Of a stretch of 64,000 nt of DNA, positions 1 to 7,241 are shown piece by piece. The notes below the pieces were generated by a model. The model had not been told where the DNA came from. It saw only the letters and a list, made by a program, of their open reading frames with translations, and searched no databases. The translations under genes were made by a program, and so were the position numbers. How positions within the stretch are numbered: position 1 is the stretch's first letter; the number at the start of each line of letters is the position of its first letter. Source of the DNA: Paractinoplanes durhamensis (lineage in GTDB: Bacteria > Actinomycetota > Actinomycetes > Mycobacteriales > Micromonosporaceae); NCBI RefSeq assembly GCF_016862175.1, contig NZ_BOML01000005.1, positions 1 to 64,000 of the forward strand, given 5' to 3'.

Positions 1-95
1 GCCGGCCGTGCTGGCCCAGGCCGGCCGTGCTGGCCCAGGCCGGCCGTGCTGGCCCAGGCCGGCCGTGCTGGCCCAGGCCGGCCGTGCTGGCCCAA
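1..95. repeat. 19-bp tandem repeat array (5 copies)
   Basis: Five head-to-tail copies of gccggccgtgctggcccag lie at 1-19, 20-38, 39-57, 58-76 and 77-95; the last ends in A instead of G. The array runs into the left window edge, so its real length is unknown. The period is not a multiple of three and there are no spacers, which argues against a coding repeat or a CRISPR array. Confidence 0.95.
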
Positions 96-153
96 TTTCA
101 AGAAATGCGGGGCTTCCGAGATCGTCGGAGTGCCCGGCTCTCTGGAAATTGGG
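91..153. other. 63-bp imperfect palindrome (large hairpin)
   Basis: CCCAATTTC at 91-99 is matched by GAAATTGGG at 145-153. On the same centre (position 122) 101-103 pair with 141-143, 108-111 with 133-136, and 115-119 with 125-129. All arms are in register, so the whole segment can fold into one interrupted stem. It lies directly against the 19-bp array and downstream of the beta-mannosidase gene. It could be a mobile palindromic element or a transcription stop for the minus-strand operon; the sequence does not decide. Confidence 0.75.
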
Positions 154-190
154 CGGCTCTTGCGACCGAGCGCGGGGTGGAGCCGTTGCG

Positions 191-236
191 GACGGGACAG
201 GCGGACGGGACAAGGCGGGCGGGACAGGCGGACGGG
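191..236. repeat. 13-bp degenerate tandem repeat
   Basis: About three and a half units of gacgggacaggcg (191-203, 204-217 with one extra A, 218-230, partial 231-236). It ends just before the stop codon of the beta-mannosidase gene. Together with the array at 1-95 it makes this spacer unusually repetitive. Confidence 0.8.
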
Positions 237-240
237 TTGG

Positions 241-2694
241 TCAATTCGTGATGTCGTTGACGCAGCGCAGCACCGGCCGGGTGGTCAGGGCCTTCTCGTC
301 GAGCGGGCGGTCGGACGTCACGGTGAAGGTCACCGTGTCGCCCGGCAGCAGTGTCACGCCGGCCCGGTCCGTCTCGGCCGACGGGTCGAGGCGGTCCGGG
401 TAGAGGGTCAGCGCGCGCAGGATCGACGTGGCCGTCACCGCGACCTTGGTGGACCCGTCCTCCTCGGTCACCTCGGTGGTGAAGGCCGGGGCCGGCCAGG
501 CGATGTCCTTGTCCTCGGCGAAGAACCACCACGTGCGGTCGTCGCCGGACTCGGCCACCACCAGCTCGGTCGCCGGGTCGCCGGGGGTGGTCAGGTCGGT
601 GGGGAGCGGGATGGTCACCGCGCTGCCCGGGGCGACCGTGGCGGTCAGGAACGACGCGGCCAGGACGTCGCCGTTCAGGTTGCGGCGGGTCACGGTCGCG
701 TCGACGGCCCACGGCGTGCGGCCGTCGTTGACCGCGATCAGGGCCGGGGCGCCGGGCGCGGTGAAGATCTCGCCCTGGTCGACCGGGTCGGGGCCGCCGG
801 CGACCGGCGCGGCGGCGGCGCGGGGCTGCAGGGTCAGCAGGCGATCCGCGTACGCGTCGCGCATGGCGTACCACAGCGGCTTCTTGCGCGCGTCGCCGTC
901 GACCGCCGCCCACGACGTGACCGGCCAGCAGTCGTTCAGCTGCCACATGATGCTGCCCATGCACAGTGGACGCAGCGACCGGAAGTGCTCGATGCCGAAC
1001 GCGACCGCGCGCGCCTGGTTGAGCTGGGTCAGGTAGTGCCAGTCGTCGAAGTCGCCGGGGGCCGGCAGGTGGTTGGCGAGACCGCGTTCGAGTTTCTGGT
1101 CGCCGCCGATCGCCTTCTGGTGGTGCGCCATCCCGGGTGAGTCGGGGGCGAGCGGGTGGTCGGAGAGGGCGCGCTTCAATGTCGCGTACGCCGGTGGGGC
1201 CTGGAAGCCGAACTCGGCGACGAACCGCGGCCGGTACGCGGCGTACTTCGTGTAGTCGTCGGTGTTCCACACGTCCCAGATGTGGGTCGTCCCGGCGGCC
1301 GGGTCGTTCGGGTGCCGGTTCTGGTCACCGGAGTACGGGCTGCCCGGCCAGTACGGACGGGACGGGTCGAGCTCGGCGACGATCCGGGGCAGCAGGTCGA
1401 AGTAGTAACCGGCACCCCAGGTGCGGCCGGCCAGCGGCGCCTTCCAGTCCCAGTCCTCGTGACCCCAGATGTTCTCGTTGTTGCCGGTCCACAGCACCAG
1501 GCTCGGGTGCGAGCTGAGCCGGACCACGTTCTCCCGGGCCTCGGCCTCGACCTCGGCGGCCAGTGGCTCCTCTTCCGGGTAGGCCGCGCAGGCGAACAGG
1601 AAGTCCTGCCCGACCAGGAAGCCCATCTCGTCGGCGAGCTCGTAGAAGTCCTCGGATTCGTAGCGGCCACCGCCCCACACCCGGAGGAAGTTGACGTTGG
1701 CGTCGGCCGCCTGGACGAAACGGTCGTGCAGGCGGGCGCGGGTGATCCGGTCGGCGAAGACGTCGTCGGGGATCCAGTTGACCCCGCGCACGAAGATCGG
1801 CACGTCGTTGACGAACAGGGTGAACGCGTCGCCGGCGGTGTCGACCCGCACCTTGCGGAACCCGATCCGCCGGTGCCACGAGTCGAGCTGCTCGCCGCCG
1901 GCCGTGGACACCGCCACGTCGAGGTCGTGCAGCACCGCGTCGCCGAAGCCGCGCGGCCACCACAGTTCCGGGTCGTCGACGGTGAGGATGAGCAGGGCCT
2001 CGATGCCGTCGACGGTGGCCTGGGCGCGCCGACCGGCGACCGAGGCGGTGATGGTCACCGGTTCCTCGGCCGCCCGCTCGAGTCGCACCCGCACCTCGAC
2101 CCGGCCGGTCCCGTCGGCCGCCACCGTCGCCTGGGGGCGGACCTCGGCCAGCCGGGCCACCGACCACGAGTGCAGGCCGATCGGCTGCCAGATCCCGGAC
2201 GTGACCAGGGTCGGACCCCAGTCCCAGCCGAAGTTGCAGGCCTGCTTCCGGATGAAGTTGAACGGCTCGGCGTACGCGTTCGGCCGGTCACCCAGGTGGG
2301 AGCGCACGTCCTCGGCGTACACATAAGGACTGTCGAATTTGATCTTCAGGGAGTTGGTGCCCTCGGTGAGGAACGGGCGCACGTCGAAGCGGTAGCCGCG
2401 GTGCATGTTGGCGGTGCGGCCGACTTCCCGGCCGTTCAGCTCGATCGTGGCGACCGTGTCGAGGCCGGCGCAGACGAGGTCGATCCGCGGCGCGCCGAGC
2501 TCGGGCGTGAACGTCGTCGCGTACTCCCACGACGTGCGCCCGATCCAGGCCAGCTTCGTCTCGTTCTCGTCCAGGTACGGATCTTCGATCCGGCCGGCCG
2601 CGAGCAGGGCGGTGTGCACACACCCGGGCACGTTCGCCGGCAGGTCGCTGACATCGCCGCCGGAGATGGTCCAGCCGTTGTGCAGGTGGTTCAC
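241..2694 (-). CDS. beta-mannosidase, glycoside hydrolase family 2
   Basis: An 817-residue GH2 enzyme expected to remove terminal beta-mannosyl residues from oligosaccharides. The N-terminal jelly-roll (about 1-180, with FNFIRK and NFGWDWGP typical of beta-mannosidases) is followed by an immunoglobulin-like domain and a TIM barrel. The acid/base is Glu407 in GNNEN and the nucleophile Glu494 in VAEFG. There is no signal peptide, so it is cytoplasmic and would act on imported sugars. It is last in a minus-strand operon behind two CUT1 permeases and a binding protein, 23 bp downstream of the second permease, which supports uptake of manno-oligosaccharides. Specificity for mannose rather than another beta-sugar is inferred from family resemblance. 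Confidence 0.88.
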   Translation of the reverse strand: MNHLHNGWTISGGDVSDLPANVPGCVHTALLAAGRIEDPYLDENETKLAWIGRTSWEYATTFTPELGAPRIDLVCAGLDTVATIELNGREVGRTANMHRGYRFDVRPFLTEGTNSLKIKFDSPYVYAEDVRSHLGDRPNAYAEPFNFIRKQACNFGWDWGPTLVTSGIWQPIGLHSWSVARLAEVRPQATVAADGTGRVEVRVRLERAAEEPVTITASVAGRRAQATVDGIEALLILTVDDPELWWPRGFGDAVLHDLDVAVSTAGGEQLDSWHRRIGFRKVRVDTAGDAFTLFVNDVPIFVRGVNWIPDDVFADRITRARLHDRFVQAADANVNFLRVWGGGRYESEDFYELADEMGFLVGQDFLFACAAYPEEEPLAAEVEAEARENVVRLSSHPSLVLWTGNNENIWGHEDWDWKAPLAGRTWGAGYYFDLLPRIVAELDPSRPYWPGSPYSGDQNRHPNDPAAGTTHIWDVWNTDDYTKYAAYRPRFVAEFGFQAPPAYATLKRALSDHPLAPDSPGMAHHQKAIGGDQKLERGLANHLPAPGDFDDWHYLTQLNQARAVAFGIEHFRSLRPLCMGSIMWQLNDCWPVTSWAAVDGDARKKPLWYAMRDAYADRLLTLQPRAAAAPVAGGPDPVDQGEIFTAPGAPALIAVNDGRTPWAVDATVTRRNLNGDVLAASFLTATVAPGSAVTIPLPTDLTTPGDPATELVVAESGDDRTWWFFAEDKDIAWPAPAFTTEVTEEDGSTKVAVTATSILRALTLYPDRLDPSAETDRAGVTLLPGDTVTFTVTSDRPLDEKALTTRPVLRCVNDITN

Positions 2695-2717
2695 TTTGCT
2701 CCCTTAAAAACGGAAAA

Positions 2718-3572
2718 TCAGGACTTGACTGCGCCTTCCATGATCCCTCGGACGATCTGCCGGCCGCCGATGAGCAGCAGAACGATCAAGGGAACGGTAG
2801 CCACAAAGGCGCCGGCCAGCACTCGGCGGTAGATCACATAGTTGCCGCTGGCCAGGTCACTCAGCGCGACCATCGATGTCGGGAAATCGGTGCCGTTCAG
2901 CGTGATCAACGGCCACTGGAAGTCGTTCCAGGCCATCACGAAGGTGAGCAGGCCGAGCACCGCGAGGGCCGGGCGGATCGCCGGCAGCACGATGCTCCAG
3001 TAGACCCGCAGGGTCATCGCGCCGTCGATCCGGGCCGACTCGACCAGCTCGTCCGGCACCGCGTGCCCGATGAACTGCCGCATGTAGAAGACGCCGAACG
3101 CGCTGACCAGGCCGGGGGCGATGACCGCGAGCAGGGTGCCGTTCCAGCCGATCTTGCCCATCAGGATGTAGAGGGCGACCACGCCGAGCTGGTTGGGCAC
3201 GGTGAGGGTCAGGATCACCACGAACATCAGCGCGTTGCGGGCCGGGAAGCGCAGCTTCGCGAAGGCGAAGCCGGCCAGCGAGCAGAAGAACAGCGTCGAC
3301 GCGGTGATCACCGAGGACACGACGAAGCTGTTGATCAGCGACGCCGTGAAGTAGACGTCATTCATGGTGAAGACTTCGTTCAGGTTGTTCAACAGCTCGC
3401 CGCCGGGGATCACCGACGGCGGGATCTGCGTGACGGCCGCATCGGTACTCGTCGCGATGACGAACATCCAGTAGACCGGGAACGCCGAGAAGATCAAAAC
3501 CAGCGAGAGGCCGAGGTACGTCTTCCAGTTGCCACGGGTGTCCTGTGGCGCCCGGTTCACGAACGTGGTCAC
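2718..3572 (-). CDS. carbohydrate ABC transporter permease (MalG type)
   Basis: A 284-residue inner-membrane permease of the CUT1 sugar ABC class. Six hydrophobic segments are visible, and the cytoplasmic loop carries the EAA-like motif (ELVESARIDGA...G.. at about 185-200) that contacts the ATPase. The chosen GTG start at 3572 overlaps the stop codon of the upstream permease by four bases (GTGA), the usual translational coupling; an in-frame extension further upstream reads through the other permease and is rejected. No ATPase gene lies in the operon, so a shared MsiK-type ATPase elsewhere probably energises it, as is common for actinobacterial CUT1 systems. Confidence 0.9.
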   Translation of the reverse strand: MTTFVNRAPQDTRGNWKTYLGLSLVLIFSAFPVYWMFVIATSTDAAVTQIPPSVIPGGELLNNLNEVFTMNDVYFTASLINSFVVSSVITASTLFFCSLAGFAFAKLRFPARNALMFVVILTLTVPNQLGVVALYILMGKIGWNGTLLAVIAPGLVSAFGVFYMRQFIGHAVPDELVESARIDGAMTLRVYWSIVLPAIRPALAVLGLLTFVMAWNDFQWPLITLNGTDFPTSMVALSDLASGNYVIYRRVLAGAFVATVPLIVLLLIGGRQIVRGIMEGAVKS

Positions 3573-4549
3573 CGGTCCCCTCCGATGCGCTTGGTGAGCA
3601 GGGCGTTGATGCCGGCGACGATCAGAATGATCAGGAACAGGGCCCAGGACATCGCGGCGGCGTACCCGAGGTTGAGGTCCTTCCAGCCGACCTTGTAGAT
3701 CAGCTGGGCGATGGTCTGAAACTGGTGTGCGGAGCCGCCACCGGCCGACTGCGGGTTCTCGTCGAACATCATCGGCTCGTTGAACAGCTGTAGCCCGCCG
3801 ATGGTCGACAGGATCACGGTGAACACCACGACCGGCTGGATCATCGGCACGGTGATCCGCCAGAGCTGACGCCACGGCCCGGCGCCGTCGACCGACGCCG
3901 CCTCGTAGATGTCCTTCGGGATCGACTGCATCGCGGACAGGTAGAGCAGCGCGTTGTAGCCGATCCACTTCCAGTTGACCATGGTGGCGATGGCGATCCA
4001 GCTGCTCCACTTCGCCGCGCGCCAGTCGAGCGGCTGCTCCTGACCGAAACCGACCAGCGAGAGGAACCAGTTGGCCATGCCGCTGTCCCGAGAGAAGAAC
4101 ACCGCGAACACCAGCGTCGAGGCAACCACCGGGGTCAGGTACGGCAGCAGGATGCCGATCCGCCAGAACGCCTGCCCGCGCAGTTTGCGGTTCAGCAGGT
4201 TGGCGATGATCAGCGCCGCGAGCAGCTGCGGCACGGTCGACAGGACGAAGATGCCGAACGTGTTGTAGAGCGCGTTCCAGAAGTCGGAGTCACTGAACAG
4301 CCGGCTGAAGTTCGCGAAGCCGGCCCAGCCGTCCTTGTCCGGCTCGGTCAGCCGCCAGGTCCGCAGCGAGACGACGCCGTTGTAGACGATCGGGAACAGC
4401 CCGAAGATCGTGAAGATGATGAAGAACGGCGCGATGAAAACGTACGGGGTTGCCTTCGTGTCGAACCGGTAGAGCCACAGCTTGGCCCGGCTCGGTTTGG
4501 GCGACGGCGCCGCGTGCTGCGGCGGCGGCCTGAGCTGGGTGAGGGACAC
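3569..4549 (-). CDS. sugar ABC transporter permease (MalF type)
   Basis: A 326-residue permease with six transmembrane segments and a cytoplasmic N-terminal extension rich in Pro and Lys. The EAA loop (EAASVDGAGPW) is near residue 215. It forms a heterodimer with the next permease. The start is set at the GTG at 4549 because AGGAG lies five bases upstream (4555-4559); an ATG 17 codons earlier lacks such a site and would fall in the intercistronic hairpin. The hairpin at 4570-4595 separates this gene from the binding-protein gene, which should allow the binding protein to be made in excess. Confidence 0.9.
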   Translation of the reverse strand: MSLTQLRPPPQHAAPSPKPSRAKLWLYRFDTKATPYVFIAPFFIIFTIFGLFPIVYNGVVSLRTWRLTEPDKDGWAGFANFSRLFSDSDFWNALYNTFGIFVLSTVPQLLAALIIANLLNRKLRGQAFWRIGILLPYLTPVVASTLVFAVFFSRDSGMANWFLSLVGFGQEQPLDWRAAKWSSWIAIATMVNWKWIGYNALLYLSAMQSIPKDIYEAASVDGAGPWRQLWRITVPMIQPVVVFTVILSTIGGLQLFNEPMMFDENPQSAGGGSAHQFQTIAQLIYKVGWKDLNLGYAAAMSWALFLIILIVAGINALLTKRIGGDR

Positions 4550-4569
4550 GGCCACTCCTACGGTGGAAG

Positions 4570-4595
4570 GGCGGGGCGGCATACGCCGCCCCGCC
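4570..4595 (-). terminator. intercistronic hairpin between binding protein and permease
   Basis: A perfect 11-bp GC stem (4570-4580 with 4585-4595) closes a 4-nt loop, with no U tract. It sits between the binding-protein stop at 4613 and the ribosome site of the permease. In maltose-type operons such structures stabilise the upstream message or partly stop transcription, giving more binding protein than permease. Confidence 0.75.
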
Positions 4596-4612
4596 GTCAT
4601 GCGTTCGGAAAA

Positions 4613-5893
4613 TTAGGAGTTGGCAGCCTTCTCGGCTTCCTTGACCGCTGCCGCCCAGGCGTCGGCGGACTTCAGCTTGCCCTGCTGAACCTGGGTGATC
4701 ACGCTCTCCACCGCGACGCGGGTCGGGCCGGCCTTCTTGCCGAGGTACTGCGGCTTCAGGCTCTCCGCGGTGGCCGCGAAGATCTGACCGGTCGGCGCGT
4801 TGGTGAAGAACTCCTTCTTGTAGTCCAGCACCGCCGGGTCCTTGTAGAGGGCCGGCTGCGACGGCAGGTTGCCGACGGTCTTGAAGACCTCGATCTGCTG
4901 CTCCGGCGCGACCAGCCACTTCACGAAGTCGGCCGCGGCGTCGACGTTCTTGCCCTGCGACGGGATGGTCCACCACGAACCGCCCCAGTTACCGCCGCCG
5001 CCGGGGATGGCCGCGATGTTCCACTTGCCCTTCTGCTCGGGCGCGGTGTCCTGGATGTGGCCGAGCATCCACGCCGGGCAGGCCAGGACCGCGAACTGGT
5101 CCTTCTTGAAGCCCTGGTCCCAGTTCGGCTGGAAGCTGGCCAGGTTGGCGGAGAGGCCGGCGTCGATCGCCTTGGTCGCGACGTCAAACGCGACCTTGGG
5201 GCCGCCGTCCATCTGCAGCTTCTCGGACTCGTCGTAGAAGCCGACCGGCTGCTGGGCGATCACCGGGTTGAACAGGTTCGTGCCGGAGTCGACGAACTTC
5301 TTGCCGCCGCTCTTGGCGACGTACTGCTTGCCGACGTCGATGAACGAGTTCCAGTCGGGCCAGAGCTTGCTGACCGCGGCGGGGTCGGTGGGCAGGCCGG
5401 CCTTCTGGAACAGGTCGGTGCGGTAGCACATGGCCAGGCCGCCGACGTCGGTGCCGAGGCCGATCTGCTTGCCGTCGGCGGACATCGACTGCTTCCACTT
5501 CCAGGGCAGGTACTTCGACTCGTACTCCGCGCCACCCTTGTCGAGGAGGTTGACAAACTTGTCGGCCTGGCTGCGGAACTGAACGATGAAGCCCTCGTCG
5601 ATGGCCGAGATGTCCGGGGCGCCGGAGCCGGCCACCAGCTTCTTCTGCAGGTCCTCGTGCTGAGCGTTGTACTCGCCCGAGTTGAGCACGATCTTGACGT
5701 TGGGATGCGCCGCCTCGTACTGGGTCTTGAGCTTGTCCAGGCCCATGTCGCCCCAGAACGCGATCTTCAGGGTCACGGTGCCGGCCGACGCGCCCTTGTC
5801 GCCGCCGCCCTCCAGGCTCTGTCCGCTACAGCCGCTGACGAGCAGCGCTGCCGCGGCCGCTGCCGCCAGGCCGCCCTTGGCAAGGTTTTTCAT
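4613..5893 (-). CDS. extracellular sugar-binding lipoprotein
   Basis: A 426-residue solute-binding protein of the CUT1 family (MalE-like cluster). The N-terminus is a lipoprotein signal with lipobox LVSGC, lipidated at Cys22. The mature part begins with a TVTLKIAFWGD strand typical of these binding proteins and ends in a helical domain. It would hand an oligosaccharide to the two downstream permeases. The ATG is preceded by GGAGG six bases upstream. It is the first gene of the operon, with a promoter-like pair at 5942-5970. The substrate is probably a manno- or gluco-oligosaccharide, judged only from the neighbouring GH2 enzyme. Confidence 0.9.
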   Translation of the reverse strand: MKNLAKGGLAAAAAAALLVSGCSGQSLEGGGDKGASAGTVTLKIAFWGDMGLDKLKTQYEAAHPNVKIVLNSGEYNAQHEDLQKKLVAGSGAPDISAIDEGFIVQFRSQADKFVNLLDKGGAEYESKYLPWKWKQSMSADGKQIGLGTDVGGLAMCYRTDLFQKAGLPTDPAAVSKLWPDWNSFIDVGKQYVAKSGGKKFVDSGTNLFNPVIAQQPVGFYDESEKLQMDGGPKVAFDVATKAIDAGLSANLASFQPNWDQGFKKDQFAVLACPAWMLGHIQDTAPEQKGKWNIAAIPGGGGNWGGSWWTIPSQGKNVDAAADFVKWLVAPEQQIEVFKTVGNLPSQPALYKDPAVLDYKKEFFTNAPTGQIFAATAESLKPQYLGKKAGPTRVAVESVITQVQQGKLKSADAWAAAVKEAEKAANS

Positions 5894-5941
5894 GACGCCT
5901 CCACAGAGGAGAGAATTTACTGAACCGGGTAAGTTGTGGTG

Positions 5942-5970
5942 ACGCTAAGCCCCACCTCGATGACTGTCAA
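5942..5970 (-). promoter_or_regulatory. promoter of the sugar-uptake operon
   Basis: Read on the minus strand, TTGACA (5970-5965) and TAGCGT (5947-5942) are separated by 17 bases. A start about 7 bases further on gives a leader near 40 nt before the ATG at 5893. It is one of the best sigma70-type matches in the window. Confidence 0.65.
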
Positions 5971-5974
5971 TAGC

Positions 5975-6078
5975 GTGTTACAGGGTTGATTTCCCAACGT
6001 TGTCAGTGACCGTTAAGTAGGACGAATCGGACTTTGATGGCGATCGGCGTTTACAAACTGCCATGTGTCCCGTAACAC
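5975..6078. promoter_or_regulatory. inverted CCYGTAACAC elements in the divergent promoter region
   Basis: CCTGTAACAC on the minus strand (5984-5975) and CCCGTAACAC on the plus strand (6069-6078) face each other across the intergenic region. CAACGTTG (about 5995-6002) and an inverted GTTAAGT pair (6012-6018 and 6075-6081) lie between or within them. These may be sites for a second regulator of the divergent sugar operon; the binding protein is unknown. Confidence 0.35.
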
Positions 6079-6133
6079 TTAACCGATCAAGCCACCCCAT
6101 CGACGCTTGTTCAGTTCGCGGCGCGGCTGTGTG

Positions 6134-6143
6134 AGAGCGCTCT
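6134..6143. promoter_or_regulatory. CebR/LacI-type operator
   Basis: AGAGCGCTCT is a perfect palindrome with a central CG, flanked by GTG and AC. Actinobacterial CebR-like LacI regulators bind GAGCGCTC-cored palindromes. It lies 52 bp upstream of the lacI-type start codon, so it fits autoregulation and perhaps control of the divergent uptake operon. Confidence 0.7.
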
Positions 6144-6194
6144 ACCGATTTGGTCGGCCGGTAAGCTTCAGCCGGAAAGTCAGAGGGAGACCGA

Positions 6195-7205
6195 GTGAAG
6201 CGGCCCACGATCGCCGACATCGCGCGGCGGGCGGGCGTGTCCAAGGGCGCCGTCTCGTACGCGCTGAACGGACAGCCCGGAGTCTCCGAAGCGACGCGGC
6301 AGCGCATCGTTGCCATCGCCCAGGAAATCGGATTCAACCCGAACAGTGCTGCTCGGGCGCTGTCCGGTGCCAGTGCACGAGCCGTCGGGCTCACCCTGTG
6401 CCGGCCGGCCCGCATCCTCGGCATCGAGCCCTGGTTCATGGGCCTGATCAGCGGTTTCGAGGCCGAGCTCTCGGCCCGGTCGTACGCGTTGACCCTGCAG
6501 GTGGTGGCCACCCCCGAGCTCGAGGTGGAGGTCTACCGCCGGTGGTGGGGCGAGCGCCGGATCGACGGCGTGATCGTCACCGACCTCCGGGAAAACGACA
6601 TCCGCATCCCGGTCCTGCAACAGCTGCAGCTGCCCGCGGTGGTGATCGGCGGCCCCGGCGAGACCGGCGACATCGCCCAGATCTGGTCCGACGACGCCGG
6701 CGCGATCACCGAGGCGGTGCGCTATCTGGTTGCGCTCGGTCACCGGCGGATCGCCCGGGTCAGTGGCCTGCCCGGCCTGCTGCACACCCAGACCCGCACC
6801 CGGGCGTTCAACGACATCTGCGACTCGCTCGGGCTCGAGGCGGTCACCATCCCGTCCGACTACACCGGCGAGGAGGGCAGCCGGGCCACCCGCCGGCTGC
6901 TCATCGACACCGCCCGGCCGACCGCGATCATCTACGACAACGACGTGATGGCGGTGGCCGGTCTGGCCGTTGCGCAGGAGATGGGCCTGGCCGTGCCGGG
7001 CGATCTGTCCATCGTGGCCTGGGACGACTCACCGCTGTGCAGTCTCGTGCACCCGCCGCTGACCGCCCTGACCCGCGACATCGCGGAATACGGCGCGCAC
7101 GCCGCCCGCGAGCTGCTCGCCTCCATCGACGGCAAGCAGGTCACCAACGTCGAGGCCGGCACCGCCCACCTGACACCCCGCGGAAGCACCGCCCCACCGC
7201 GCTGA
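6195..7205 (+). CDS. LacI-family transcriptional regulator
   Basis: A 336-residue repressor. The N-terminal helix-turn-helix and hinge (residues 1-55: TIADIARRAGVSKGAVSYALN, then VSEATRQRI) are textbook LacI, and the remainder is a periplasmic-binding-protein-like sugar sensor ending in a GSTAPP tail. The start is GTG with GAGGGAGA upstream (6183-6190). It is divergent from the beta-mannosidase/ABC operon, so the inducer is probably the imported oligosaccharide or a hydrolysis product. The CG-centred palindrome at 6134-6143 is a good operator candidate. Convergent with the GGDEF-EAL gene downstream. Confidence 0.92.
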   Translation: MKRPTIADIARRAGVSKGAVSYALNGQPGVSEATRQRIVAIAQEIGFNPNSAARALSGASARAVGLTLCRPARILGIEPWFMGLISGFEAELSARSYALTLQVVATPELEVEVYRRWWGERRIDGVIVTDLRENDIRIPVLQQLQLPAVVIGGPGETGDIAQIWSDDAGAITEAVRYLVALGHRRIARVSGLPGLLHTQTRTRAFNDICDSLGLEAVTIPSDYTGEEGSRATRRLLIDTARPTAIIYDNDVMAVAGLAVAQEMGLAVPGDLSIVAWDDSPLCSLVHPPLTALTRDIAEYGAHAARELLASIDGKQVTNVEAGTAHLTPRGSTAPPR

Positions 7206-7241
7206 CGTTCGGTAATCAGGCTCATCGGTCGTCACGCACAG

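Noticed and set aside
1..95. CRISPR array.
   Set aside because: The 19-bp units are directly adjacent with no spacers, and no cas gene is near.
3573..4010. Longer start for the MalG-type permease.
   Set aside because: The extension is the shadow of the other permease gene; the 4-bp overlap start at 3572 fits the family.
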